Notes: generated by a model not told the origin, from the letters alone. A stretch of 64,000 bases of DNA from Streptomyces djakartensis (GCF_014651075.1 NZ_BMWE01000014.1:123791-187790); one strand, 5' to 3'. Counted from the stretch's first letter, positions 18,741 through 27,317 are shown. Made by a program: numbers and translations.

Positions 18741-19998
18741 GGGCCACTCCGGGAACGGGCGCGAGGGCGAGTTCGTCGAGGTCGGGGTCCAGGCTGGCCA
18801 CGATGATCCGAGCGCAGGCGAACTCCGCGCCGGTCAGCAGTTCGGGGAGGACGTCGAGCAGCGCCCGCGACGGCGGCCGCGGTCCGTCCAGCCGGCCACG
18901 CGGGCCGGTCAGGTCATCCGGCGCCAACGGCCGTGTGTCGTCGAGCTCTTCGAGGCCGCGCTCGATCTCGCTCAGCCACATCAGCAGCCGGTCGTACGCG
19001 TCCCCGTCCGCAGCGAGCGAGGGTCCGGTCACTCCGGCCGCCCGCGCCCTGTCCGCCGGCAGTTCCCCCAGTCCGGCGATCGACCAACGCAGCGGCCGGG
19101 ACCGCCCGATTCTGCGAGCCATACGGCGCAGATCGCCACCGATCCCCTCACGCGACGCCCCCGGCAGCACCTCGTCCCGCAGCCGACGGCACCGCGCCGC
19201 AGCGTCATCCCAGCCGACGACGGCGAGGAGCCGTCCCGCGCTGTCCAGATGCGCGGCACAGCGCCGCCGCGCCGCACTTCCCCGGGTCACCTCCTCGCCC
19301 CGCGCCGCCCGCAGCCACGGCTCGCCCCAGAAGGGCAACCGAGGGCCGAGCGGTACGGGGAGGTGGTCCACCTCGACTACCTGTACGACGTCGCCCTGCA
19401 GGGTGAGACGGAGAATGAGCCCCGTCGGCCAGTCGCTCAGCGCGGGACCGATCGGCACGTGCAGCTGGTCGAGCCTCAGCTCATCTCGGTCGTCGCCCCT
19501 CTCGGCCATCGGAAGACCTGCCACCTCGCCCATGGCGTGCATGTCGTGACCCATGTGATCCATATGGTCCATGTGCGCCTGGTGGTCAGCGGGTTGGTGG
19601 TGACCATGCTCCTCGTGGCCGGGCTGAGCGGCATGGTCACTCTGGCCGTGGTCCATGCGGTGGTGGTCGTGACGTCGGTCGCCGGATGCTTCGGGCGGCG
19701 AGCTGTCGCGTCGAGTCGCCGTCCTGTCTCTCAGGTCCTCGCGAGCCACGTCGAGCGCGGCGGCGATCCGCCCGCGCTCCCCTGCCACGATGCGCAGGGC
19801 GGGCTCCGGCATGGACCGCTCGATGCCGTCCAGCCACTCCGCGTCCTCGGGCGCCGGGTCGCCGCAGACGAGCAGCAGATCCGCGGCTGCGGGAGCATGT
19901 GCGACGGGCCATCCCCGCCGGCGTACCTCCGCCTCGGCCTCCAGCCGGAGCTCTGTCGCTCCGGGCAGTGTCACCGCCAGCACCGCCGGGCGGCTCAT
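18733..19998 (-). CDS. His/Met-rich NuoB/NuoD-like fusion protein of the nuo operon
   Basis: 421 residues from ATG 19998, 23 bp after nuoA. Residues ~5-80 form an alpha/beta unit (PAVLAVTLPGATELRLEAEA; AADLLLVCGDPAPEDAEWL) that resembles the Rossmann-like core of NuoB but has no Fe-S cysteines. Residues 110-154 contain 15 histidines with Met/Asp (for example HMDHMDHMGHDMHAMGE). Residues ~178-210 (QLHVPIGPALSDWPTGLILR) recall the N-terminal beta region of NuoD (GPQHPSTHG-type). A helical C-terminal region follows. It occupies the position of the missing nuoB-C-D genes. Likely a structural or metal-binding cap on the membrane arm; the function is not established. Confidence 0.7.
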   Translation of the reverse strand: MSRPAVLAVTLPGATELRLEAEAEVRRRGWPVAHAPAAADLLLVCGDPAPEDAEWLDGIERSMPEPALRIVAGERGRIAAALDVAREDLRDRTATRRDSSPPEASGDRRHDHHRMDHGQSDHAAQPGHEEHGHHQPADHQAHMDHMDHMGHDMHAMGEVAGLPMAERGDDRDELRLDQLHVPIGPALSDWPTGLILRLTLQGDVVQVVEVDHLPVPLGPRLPFWGEPWLRAARGEEVTRGSAARRRCAAHLDSAGRLLAVVGWDDAAARCRRLRDEVLPGASREGIGGDLRRMARRIGRSRPLRWSIAGLGELPADRARAAGVTGPSLAADGDAYDRLLMWLSEIERGLEELDDTRPLAPDDLTGPRGRLDGPRPPSRALLDVLPELLTGAEFACARIIVASLDPDLDELALAPVPGVAHA

Positions 19999-20021
19999 CG
20001 CCGTACGCCGGAGCACGCCTC

Positions 20022-20372
20022 TCAGGTCCACCTCAGAGCCCCTTCGCGCCAGGCGTATGCCACCGCCGCGAACAGGATGCCGAGGAGGAGGAACATCTCC
20101 ACGACCGCCGGGGTGCCCACCTCCGAGACGACCTTCGACCACGGGTACATGAAGACCATCTCCATGTCGAAGGCCAGAAAGATCATGGTGACGGGGTACC
20201 AGCGCACATGGAACCGCGACGCGGCGTGCTCCCCCGGCTTCAGACCTCCGGCGAAGGGACCGGTTTCGAGAGGAGCCCGCGCCACCGCCAGCCAGAGGCT
20301 CAGCCCGTAGAGGGCAGCGAGACCGGCCCCTACCACGCCGAGAAGAACCAGCATCGGTTGCCATGCGTCCAT
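20022..20372 (-). CDS. nuoA: NADH-quinone oxidoreductase subunit A-like
   Basis: 116 residues, start ATG 20372 with GGAGGT nine bases upstream; a longer frame to 20405 lacks this spacing. Three membrane segments. The NuoA core is clear: RFHVRWYPVTMIFLAFDMEM followed by VFMYPW. The loop that normally carries YECG (Cys equivalent to Cys39 of mitochondrial ND3) reads FAGGLKPGEH, so that cysteine is absent. First gene of the leftward eight-gene operon. Confidence 0.9.
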   Translation of the reverse strand: MDAWQPMLVLLGVVGAGLAALYGLSLWLAVARAPLETGPFAGGLKPGEHAASRFHVRWYPVTMIFLAFDMEMVFMYPWSKVVSEVGTPAVVEMFLLLGILFAAVAYAWREGALRWT

Positions 20373-20437
20373 CGCGCCCGACCTCCGTTCTCGTCTCCTC
20401 GCCATGGTGCGCGACCGGCTGGTTCCGCCCCGGGAGG

Positions 20438-20575
20438 CGGGGCCCAGAGGACGTCCAGGTGGACCTGCCGTCGGGCAAGGTCACCGTGACCAGCGAGCAG
20501 CCACTGGATCGCGCCGTCGTCGCGGCCGCGGTCGACGAGGCGGGCTATGAGCTCGTCGGCGGAGAGGCCCAGTGA
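20438..20575 (+). pseudogene. Copper-chaperone (HMA domain) C-terminal remnant
   Basis: The in-frame translation ending at the TGA 20573-20575 reads GPEDVQVDLPSGKVTVTSEQ and then LDRAVVAAAVDEAGYELVGG, the second half of a CopZ-type heavy-metal-associated domain. The first half with the metal-binding MxCxxC is missing; sequence before ~20438 belongs to the nuoA upstream region. A truncated, probably inactive gene. Confidence 0.7.
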
Positions 20576-20985
20576 CTCGGCGGGCGGAGCAGCTGCGCCG
20601 GGCTGTCGGTCACCCCGTTGTCAGGCTCACGGCGGTGGCACTGCTCCAGGCTGCCGCCTCCCACCTCACGGATTCCGGAACGGCTCCGGCTCGGAAGACC
20701 TGCGCGTGCGGCGGCCCCTCCCGCGCTGCCCGCTGAGGCGTCGGTTCGCGCAGCCGGCCGTCCTGCGGATCTAGGCCGCCGTCACGGCGCGCAGTCGTTG
20801 TCACCGTCGTCCCACGCTGTACGAGGAAGCCAGGGCACCGTTCGAAGACCGGCACTTGCGAAGTCCGGTCCGGACGAAGAACCCGGCAATCCTGCCGCTG
20901 ACCCCGACGTCTTCCCGCCACGTACGCCCCGGCGGGCCGGCATGCCCTGTCGCGTGTCCGACCCACCCGCGAAAGGCCTCGATTC
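20576..20985. other. Spacer of about 410 bp without a recognisable gene
   Basis: No frame on either strand has a convincing start, ribosome-binding site or protein-like composition. It lies between two broken genes, so it is probably residual sequence from deletion or decay. Confidence 0.5.
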
Positions 20986-21182
20986 GTGACCCAGCCCTAC
21001 CTCGCCGACCGCATCGGCATGCCCACCCAGCCGCAGGCGCACCCCGCTCACCCACCGCAGTCCGACACCGCTCCCCCCTGTCCTCGCTGGCGCTTTCCTT
21101 CGGTATCGGCATGCTGAGCGGCGGGCTGCAGCACTTCGAGGACTTCCCCGACCGGGCGGCGATGCTCATTCCGTTCGACTGA
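20986..21182 (+). pseudogene. Frameshifted small membrane protein gene
   Basis: GTG 20986 (GAAAGGCC upstream) opens VTQPYLADRIGMPTQPQAHP and continues as a His/Pro-rich N-terminus. In the +1-shifted frame the sequence resumes as SSLALSFGIGMLSGGLQHFE and DFPDRAAMLIP before a stop at 21182. The switch falls near a run of six C at about 21074-21079. The joined product would be a ~65-residue single-pass membrane protein. Either a natural frameshift or a sequencing error in the C run. Confidence 0.5.
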
Positions 21183-21274
21183 GCCGTGGCATCTCGTTAC
21201 TCCCACGGCGCGGCCGATGAGTTTGTGGCTCCCGGCCGGTCCAAACTTCTGACACCCCAGGAAAGGACACCGCC

Positions 21275-21880
21275 ATGTCGGAGCTTCTGGTCGACTTCAT
21301 CACCTCCCTCGACGGCCACGCGTCGGGAGAGGGATGGCCCGGGTTCTGGGGCCTCGAGGGCCCGGAGTACCTCGCATGGCTCGGCGAGCAGCCCGAGGCC
21401 ACGTACCTGATGGGAGCGAACACCTACCGCCTGATGTCGGGTTTCGCCGCAGGCGGGGTCCCCGATGGCCAGGACGAGTTGAGGCCCGAAGAAGAGGCGT
21501 CTGTCGACGAGCTCACGCAAGCGTCCAAGATGGTGTTCTCCTCCTCACTCGAGGAGCCGCTGACGTGGGCCAACTCCACGCTCGTCCGCGACGACGCCGT
21601 CGAGGCGGTCCGCGCCATGAAGTCGAGTGGCTCGGGACTCCTCAGCACGATCGGCAGCCTCAGCCTGTGCCGGTCCCTGCTCTCAGCCGGACTCGTCGAC
21701 CGCTTCCGGGTCGTGATGTTCCCGGTGATCACCGGGGCCACGGGCGAAGAGCGCATCTACGACGGCTATCCGGACGTTGCCCTGGAGATGATCGAGCACC
21801 GCACCTTCGACGGCCGCATCCAGCTGGTCGAGTACAAGCCCCGCGTGCTCGAGCACCCGCCGCTCGGCGTCCCTGCGTGA
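21275..21880 (+). CDS. Dihydrofolate reductase-like protein (RibD C-terminal family)
   Basis: 201 residues from ATG 21275 (GGAAAGGA upstream). RibD_C/DHFR-like fold: opening strand SELLVDFITSLDGHASGEGW, LMGANTYRLMSGF (substrate/NADPH loop), KMVFSSSLEEPLTWANSTL and LLSTIGSLSLCRSLLSAGLV, ending in VDRFRVVMFPVITGATGEE. The family contains many NADPH-dependent reductases of unknown substrate. The complete Gly/Ser motifs argue for an active protein. Monocistronic, with its own terminator. Confidence 0.88.
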   Translation: MSELLVDFITSLDGHASGEGWPGFWGLEGPEYLAWLGEQPEATYLMGANTYRLMSGFAAGGVPDGQDELRPEEEASVDELTQASKMVFSSSLEEPLTWANSTLVRDDAVEAVRAMKSSGSGLLSTIGSLSLCRSLLSAGLVDRFRVVMFPVITGATGEERIYDGYPDVALEMIEHRTFDGRIQLVEYKPRVLEHPPLGVPA

Positions 21881-21925
21881 CGTCGCGTCGTCCGCCGGTC
21901 TGGACGGCCGCCGACACCGAGCACC

Positions 21926-21964
21926 GTCCGGGGCTGATTGCTCTTGTCGCGGTCAGCCCCGGAC
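21926..21964 (+). terminator. Terminator after the DHFR-like gene
   Basis: Perfect 12-bp stem, GTCCGGGGCTGA (21926-21937) with TCAGCCCCGGAC (21953-21964), loop 15 bases, 46 bases after the stop. Confidence 0.75.
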
Positions 21965-22162
21965 AGCGCACATGCGGGTCACCAACTAGTGGTCGTGACG
22001 GGCGTGGCTCAGGGTCGTATGAAGAGCGGCGGCATCCACGAGTGCTTGGCGCAGTTCGTGGCGTTGCTGCGCCGTGAGCAGGCCGTCACCCACCGGCTGG
22101 TGGGTACATCACCTCAGACCGTGTTTGTGATCTGCCATGCGGCCTGCTGCTGGACGCTGTAT

Positions 22163-22540
22163 TCAGCAGCTTTCCTCGATATAGAGGAGTGTGAGGCCGT
22201 CTGTGGAGACGAACTCGTATGGGGCGTAACTAGGTATGCAGTCCGCCATGAGCCGGTCCTTGATCCGGTTCCAGGTCGCGAGCCGGTCGGTTGCGGGCAC
22301 GTGGCGGAATTCTCCTCCGCCGGCTTCTCCGATGATCAGCGCATCCGCTTGGGTCGCCAGACGCTGGGTGAGCCGCCGGTGGAGCGGGCCTCGGACCTTC
22401 CGCCAGAGTTGGCCCTCGTCGTCGACGAACTCCTCACGGCCGGCGGGCGACCGCACCCATTCGACGGGCGGGTCCGGGGCCGGTGGCAACGAGGCCACTA
22501 TCTCGGCCAGTGTCGCGTTGCGCGGACGCTTATTGGGCAT
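22163..22540 (-). CDS. Hypothetical protein
   Basis: 125 residues from ATG 22540. Not recognised. The composition is protein-like: an N-terminal basic segment (MPNKRPRNATLAEIVASLPP), a Trp/Arg region (WRKVRGPLHRRLTQRLATQA) and a beta-rich C-terminus (YEFVSTDGLTLLYIEESC). No signal peptide or membrane helix. It directly abuts the transposase remnant, so it may be passenger or host DNA near the insertion. The DUF-like immunity or phage accessory class is possible but unproven. Confidence 0.6.
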   Translation of the reverse strand: MPNKRPRNATLAEIVASLPPAPDPPVEWVRSPAGREEFVDDEGQLWRKVRGPLHRRLTQRLATQADALIIGEAGGGEFRHVPATDRLATWNRIKDRLMADCIPSYAPYEFVSTDGLTLLYIEESC

Positions 22541-22609
22541 GGCTGCACTCTTCCAGGTGTTGCGGCACGATGCCTCATGGTTCTGTGTGCCTGAGAGGCC
22601 ATAGTCCTG

Positions 22610-23200
22610 ACCGGATGGCCGGTCCCCGCCGGGTGAGCCGGCGGACCATCACGCCGATCATGGCCCGGCGGATCACGGTCTCGGCGTGAGCGGTGTGGTG
22701 CTCGTAAGCGAGCCAGGCGGCGGTGGGCAGCGAGCCAGGCAAAAGGGCGCTCGACGGCCCATCGCTCGGGCTGGGCCTGGAAGCCTCGCTGTCCGGGCTC
22801 CTTGCGGACGATCTCCAGGGAACGCTTGAGGGTGGTGGCCGCCCAGTCGACCAGGCGACCGGCGAAACCTTGATCGGCCCAGACCTTCAGCACGTGGGGT
22901 GGTCCAGCCTTGTCCACAACAGGGATCGCTTGGCCCCGTCGCGGTCCTGGACACTGGCCGTCACGACGTGGGCGGTCAGCAGCAGACCGAGAGTATCGGT
23001 GACGATGAACCGCTTCCGGCCCTTGACCTTTTCGCCCGCGTCGAAGCCGCGAGTCATGCACGGGACCGTGTCGGCGGTGCGTATTGACTGGGAGTCGATC
23101 AGCCCGGCCGTGGGCTGGCATTTCGGCCCTCGGCCTGACGAACCTGGGCCGCAGGGCGTTGTGCAGTCGCGGGCGCCCTGCGCACCCTTGCGGATCAAGG
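22610..23200 (-). mobile_element. Broken IS5-family transposase remnant
   Basis: Three frames of the minus strand give consecutive pieces of one DDE transposase. 23198-22890 reads GLIDSQSIRTADTVPCMTRG then FDAGEKVKGRKRFIVTDTLG (first catalytic Asp). About 22910-22720 reads VLKVWADQGFAGRLVDWAAT and RWAVERPFAWLAAHRRL (second Asp, catalytic Glu). About 22715-22625 reads LAYEHHTAHAETVIRRAM. At least two frameshifts separate them and the N-terminal ~100 residues are not recognisable. No terminal inverted repeats could be assigned. Inactive. Confidence 0.8.
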
Positions 23201-23298
23201 CCGGTCGACGAGGACCTGACCGACCGTCTCATCACCAGCGGCGTCGGCATGTTCCTGGGGAGCGGGCATGGAGGACTCCTGGAAGAGGGCAGGGCCCA

Positions 23299-23334
23299 CC
23301 AGGGGCGGGGCACCGGGTGGTGCCCCGCCCCTGG
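23299..23334. terminator. Strong terminator after the MFS gene
   Basis: Perfect 16-bp stem (23299-23314 with 23319-23334) with a 4-base loop, five bases beyond the MFS stop codon. It also marks the edge between the transport unit and the transposase remnant. Confidence 0.85.
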
Positions 23335-23339
23335 GTGGG

Positions 23340-24638
23340 TCAGACGGTCTGGGCGAGCGGCTCGGAGGCCGGCGGCGCCAGTCGGCCGGTGCGGTACAGG
23401 CCGTACAGGGCGGCGGCGCAGGCCAGGCCGAGCAGGCTCAGCGTGATCCAGGGCAGCGCGGGCATACCGGCAGCGCGGGCGGCGTCGAGCGCGGCGCCCG
23501 TGCCGAGGTTGCCGACGGTGATGCCGATGCCGCAGATGGTGTTGTACAGCCCGTAGTGGGTGGCGACGAGGCGGTCACCGGAGAGGCGGACGATGGTGTC
23601 CATCTCGAACGGGTAGGCGATCATCGTGCCGATGGCCAGCAGCAGTGCGGCGAGCGTCGGCGGAACCGCCGCGAGCAGCCACAGCGCGACCCCTGACTTC
23701 GGTACCGGCACGGCGGTGGCGACCAGCAGGGGGACGAAGGCCAGCCCCATCGCCGCCAGTCCGCGCACGAGTGCCTGTCCTGGTTCGTATCGCGTCTTGC
23801 ACCACGCCGTCACTCGTGTCTGGCCGAGGATCGTGGTGAGCCCGGAGACGGCGAAGAGCACCGCTACCGCCGCCGTGCCGAACTCCCCGTCGCCGCCGAG
23901 CCGGCGTACCTCCAGCGGCAGTGCCAGGTAGACCTGGAAGGACAGGACGTAGGAGCCGATCATGGCGATGGAGAAGAGCAGGAACGGCCGGTTGGCGAGG
24001 ATGCCGCGCCACTGGGTGAGCACGCCCTGGCCGGAGTGGGCGTCGGGCCGCTTGTCGTCCTGGGACGTCCGGGCGGGCAGTGCGCGGATCTGTACGACGC
24101 TCAGCAGCGCGAAGATCCCGGCCGACACCAGGCAGGTGATGCGGAAGTCCACACCGGTCAGCACCATGCCGGCCAGCGGGCCGAGCAGGATGCCGGCCTG
24201 GTAGAACACGTTGAACAGGGCGAACGCCTCGACCCTGCGCTCCCCCGCGTCGGCCGCGAGGTACGCGCGCACGGCCGGGTTGAACAGCGCCCCGGCCAGC
24301 CCGGTGGCCGCGGAGGCGGCGAGCAGGGCGGGCAGGGAGTCGACCAGTCCGAGCGTCGCGAAGCCGAGGGTGCGCAGCACGCATCCGGCGACGATCAGCG
24401 GCTTGTAGCCGAGCCGGTCGGCGAGTGTGCCCCCGACCAGGAACATGCCCTGCTGGCTGAAGTTGCGTACGCCGAGGACGAGTCCCACGATCCAGCCGGC
24501 CAGGCCGAGCGTTCCGGAGAGGTGGGCGGCCAGATAGGGCATCAGCATGTAGAAGCCGAGGTTGATGGTGAACTGGTTGACCATCAACAGCTGGACGCTG
24601 CTCTCGTACGACCGGACCTGGGTGTACAGCCCCTTCAC
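23340..24638 (-). CDS. MFS transporter (probable exporter)
   Basis: 432 residues from GTG 24638, overlapping the upstream enzyme gene by 4 bp. About 12 membrane segments; MFS motif A region LVGGTLADRLGYKPLIVAGC between helices 2 and 3, then LAGALFNPAVRAYLA typical of drug/H+ exporters. The cytoplasmic loop between the halves is RALPARTSQDDKRPDAHSGQ. Strict coupling to a cysteine-synthase-like gene suggests it exports that enzyme's product (inference). Confidence 0.9.
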   Translation of the reverse strand: MKGLYTQVRSYESSVQLLMVNQFTINLGFYMLMPYLAAHLSGTLGLAGWIVGLVLGVRNFSQQGMFLVGGTLADRLGYKPLIVAGCVLRTLGFATLGLVDSLPALLAASAATGLAGALFNPAVRAYLAADAGERRVEAFALFNVFYQAGILLGPLAGMVLTGVDFRITCLVSAGIFALLSVVQIRALPARTSQDDKRPDAHSGQGVLTQWRGILANRPFLLFSIAMIGSYVLSFQVYLALPLEVRRLGGDGEFGTAAVAVLFAVSGLTTILGQTRVTAWCKTRYEPGQALVRGLAAMGLAFVPLLVATAVPVPKSGVALWLLAAVPPTLAALLLAIGTMIAYPFEMDTIVRLSGDRLVATHYGLYNTICGIGITVGNLGTGAALDAARAAGMPALPWITLSLLGLACAAALYGLYRTGRLAPPASEPLAQTV

Positions 24639-25762
24639 CGGTCCTCCTGCGCAGCGTCGGCCTCGACGTCCGCCGCGTCCTGGGCGCCTCGCAGCGTGAG
24701 GGGATCGACGACGGTGGTGCACCGGGTCCAGCGGGTGACCTCCTTCTCGTCCAGGCGGCCTGTCAGCTCCGGTTCGGCTGCCGGTGGGCAGTCCAGCAGG
24801 CCGTGCGCGGTGCAGTAGTCGTCGTCGTAGACGGTCCCCAGGTATCGCTGCGGGCCGTCGGGGAAGATCGCGACGATCCGTGCGTCCGCCGGCATCGTCC
24901 GCGCCAGCCAGCCGGCCACCAGCGCGACCGCGCCGACGCTCCAGCCACCGGTGGCGTAGTGGGAGGCGGCCAGCCGGCGGCAGGTCCACACGGCCTCGGC
25001 GGGGGCCACCCAGTGCACCTCGGAGAAGTTCTCGTAGGCGACGTTGCGGGGGTAGATGCTGGAGCCGAGGCCGCGCATCAGGCGGGGCCGGGCGGGCTGG
25101 CCGAAGATCGTGGAGCCGATGGTGTCCACGCCGACGACGGTCAGCTCGGGGTAGAGCTGACGCAGAACTCGGGAGACGCCGGCCGAGTGGCCGCCGGTGC
25201 CGACGCTGCACACCAGCACGTCGACATGGCCCATGTCGGAGGCGAGTTCGAGAGCCAGCGGTGTGTAGGCGGCGACGTTGTCGGGGTTGTTGTACTGGTC
25301 CGGGCACCAGGAGCCGGGGTGCTGCTCCAGCAGCCGCTGTACGCGATCGCGGCGGGCCTGCTGCCAGCCGCCGGTGGAGTGGGGCTCGGAGACGACGTTG
25401 ACCTGGGCGCCGTACGCGCTCAGCAGCCGGGTCATGGACAACTCCAGCCCCGGATCGGTGACCAGGGTGACCGGATGGCCGTACACCATCCCGGCCAGAG
25501 CCAGCCCCAGTCCCAGGGTCCCGCTGGTGGACTCGATGATCCGCCCGCCGGGCCGCAGGTCGCCACGGGCCCGGGCCCGCTCCACCATGTGCAGCCCCGG
25601 ACGGTCCTTGATGCCGCCGGGGTTGAACCCTTCGAGCTTCGCCCAGAAGCCACGCCCGGCCGGGGCCAGCGGCCCCGACACCCGAAGCAGTGGGGTGCCG
25701 CCCACCAGCCCGGACAGGGCGGAGTGGCCCGAGGGGGTCGCGGCCTTGGTCAATGACTGCAT
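24635..25762 (-). CDS. PLP-dependent cysteine synthase family enzyme
   Basis: 375 residues from ATG 25762; no strong ribosome-binding site, and an alternative start at 25837 would add 25 residues. Fold-type II PLP enzyme: schiff-base Lys K52 in GGIKDRPGLHM, asparagine-loop equivalent ESTSGTLGLGLALAG (TSGNTG in CysK, so Asn is replaced), and phosphate-binding SVGTGGHSAGVS. It is about 60 residues longer than CysK, with a C-terminal extension (RLDEKEVTRWTRCTTVVDPL). The altered substrate loop and coupled exporter point to a specialised amino-acid product (such as a cysteine, diaminopropionate or cystathionine analogue) rather than housekeeping cysteine synthesis. Confidence 0.85.
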   Translation of the reverse strand: MQSLTKAATPSGHSALSGLVGGTPLLRVSGPLAPAGRGFWAKLEGFNPGGIKDRPGLHMVERARARGDLRPGGRIIESTSGTLGLGLALAGMVYGHPVTLVTDPGLELSMTRLLSAYGAQVNVVSEPHSTGGWQQARRDRVQRLLEQHPGSWCPDQYNNPDNVAAYTPLALELASDMGHVDVLVCSVGTGGHSAGVSRVLRQLYPELTVVGVDTIGSTIFGQPARPRLMRGLGSSIYPRNVAYENFSEVHWVAPAEAVWTCRRLAASHYATGGWSVGAVALVAGWLARTMPADARIVAIFPDGPQRYLGTVYDDDYCTAHGLLDCPPAAEPELTGRLDEKEVTRWTRCTTVVDPLTLRGAQDAADVEADAAQEDR

Positions 25763-25900
25763 GTCTATGTGTTCACTCTCGCTCGATGAATACCGGTGCG
25801 GGTTCGTCTCGCGCGTCCTGACCCCAGGGCGGACCATGCGTCCGCGCTCCGGCCATGGGCACGCGGCAGCCGTGAAGTCGGCGGGCTGCGAGCGACTGGT

Positions 25901-26329
25901 CTAGATCCGCCACCGCGACGTACGAGCGAGCATCACGCGACCGGCACGTGCGCTGCGACGTCTGCGGCGGTCACGCCGCACCAGGGGCCTCCCGGCCACC
26001 ACGGACACGACGGCGAGCACGACGGCCATCACGCCGAGGGCACGCTCCTCGACCGGCTGGGCCGCGCTACGCACGATCAACTCCGCCGCACACTCACCGG
26101 CCCCGTGGGGAGCGTGGGGGTCATGAGGGTCCCCGTCGGCGGCGATCACCGAGAATCCGGCAGGCACCGACACCGGCTCGTGCGTCTCCTCGGGCACACC
26201 GTGCAGGACGGCGCACAGCACGAGCGCCATCACGAGGCAGCCGCGGATCACCGAAGCGAGTCGGCACGGCACCGATGAGCCGCGTAAGGCCCGTAGGGCG
26301 TGCGCGAGCGTACGGGAATGGGTCGACAC
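25901..26329 (-). CDS. Small His-containing membrane protein
   Basis: 142 residues from GTG 26329, supported by GGAGGA six bases upstream; the longer frame to 26479 has poor composition. Membrane segment 1 is VIRGCLVMALVLCAVLHGVP, followed by an exported loop with HDPHAPHGAGEC (His and Cys cluster). Membrane segment 2 is ALGVMAVVLAVVSVVAGRPL, with a basic tail. It resembles DUF6153-type small membrane proteins but is not firmly assigned. Part of a leftward pair with 26512-26970. Confidence 0.65.
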   Translation of the reverse strand: MSTHSRTLAHALRALRGSSVPCRLASVIRGCLVMALVLCAVLHGVPEETHEPVSVPAGFSVIAADGDPHDPHAPHGAGECAAELIVRSAAQPVEERALGVMAVVLAVVSVVAGRPLVRRDRRRRRSARAGRVMLARTSRWRI

Positions 26330-26511
26330 AGGTCCTCCGCGCTGCTGCCACGTCTCCGGCAAGGATGGAGCGAGGCTCAGACATGGGTGTGGGGGCAGGA
26401 CGGCTTCGACGAGCGTGACGACCCATTCATGAACACGGGACAGGACGCTCGTGCGCCGTACCAGGCGAGCCGGTGACATCCGGCAGGCCGGTTGGAGGGA
26501 CTGCGTACCCT

Positions 26512-26970
26512 CTAGACCTGCTGCACCACGGAGGCCGCTCTGAGAGCCACGGAAGATCCACCCTCCATGGGCCCAACGGCGGTCGGCCCTCTAACGGCTG
26601 AGGCGTCATAGGAACTGGTCGATTCGCGAACCGACGCCGCGAAGCAGGGCGACACCAGGGCAGAAGCCTGCTGAGGCTGTCCGGATGCGCAGTGCTCGCC
26701 GGGATGTGACGGCACATGGCTCCCATGGTGATCGTCGGCATCCGCGGCAGACAGCACCGCCGGCTCGACGCCTGCATGGCGACCGCCGCCGTCCGATGCC
26801 GCGGTGACGGCCGTTGCGCTGGTGGAGAGGTGCCCCTGGGCGCTTTCCACGTGCACGCCGTGCGTCACGAGGACGCCGAACAGGAGCACGGCCATGGCCA
26901 GCACGCGCAGCAGCGGACCCGCACCGGAGCGGGTCCTGACGATGCGCCAGGGCGACCAAGCCGTAACCAT
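26512..26970 (-). CDS. DUF6153-like small membrane protein
   Basis: 152 residues from ATG 26970. One membrane segment (LLRVLAMAVLLFGVLVTHGV) ends in the TH-G-V pattern of DUF6153 proteins. The exported part has DADDHHGSHVPSHPGEHCAS, a His/Cys-rich stretch, then Ser/Ala-rich sequence. Similar in plan to the neighbouring 25901-26329 product and to 11541-12014. Function unknown; a metal-binding role is suggested only by composition. Confidence 0.65.
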   Translation of the reverse strand: MVTAWSPWRIVRTRSGAGPLLRVLAMAVLLFGVLVTHGVHVESAQGHLSTSATAVTAASDGGGRHAGVEPAVLSAADADDHHGSHVPSHPGEHCASGQPQQASALVSPCFAASVRESTSSYDASAVRGPTAVGPMEGGSSVALRAASVVQQV

Positions 26971-27122
26971 GCCGTGATCCTAGCGGCTCGCTGCAGCTGA
27001 TCGACCACCCGTGCCGAAACACTGGGTTAACTCGTCAGACGATGGCTTGTTTGCTGCGGCGAGCGCTCAGGCGACCCGATCCGGCCGCCGCATACAGGAG
27101 CGGCCCTCACCGGACCGCATGA

Positions 27123-27317
27123 GGACCGGACGCCTCAGGGTGCGTGCCCCGGGCGGCCGCCGGCCTCGGCGTCCAGGGCGTCGTCGAGGGCCACGTGGCC
27201 CTCGACGGCCGGGAGAAGCTGCTGGACGAGTGGGCCATCTCACTGCAGCTGCTCGCCTCCTTGTTCGGACCTCACTCCTCCAGCCTGCGCCCGGATACCT
27301 CACGAGGCAGGGGCTGA
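27123..27317 (+). pseudogene. Possible gene fragment (C-terminal end)
   Basis: In the 470-bp spacer 26971-27439 one frame reads GLGVQGVVEGHVALDGREKL then LDEWAISLQLLASLFGPHSS and stops at 27315-27317. The composition is protein-like, but the frame is closed by a stop at 27120-27122 and has no start or ribosome-binding site, so it looks like the end of a lost gene. The family was not recognised. The rest of the spacer holds nothing clear. Confidence 0.3.

Noticed and set aside
18406..20310. Long + strand open frame opposite nuoH and the fusion-like gene
   Set aside because: The translation is Arg/Pro/Ser-rich with no motifs. It is the antisense of well-supported leftward genes.
22498..23313. 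A 271-residue continuous frame as an intact transposase
   Set aside because: Only its middle part matches a DDE transposase; the first and last thirds match in other frames, so the element is broken.
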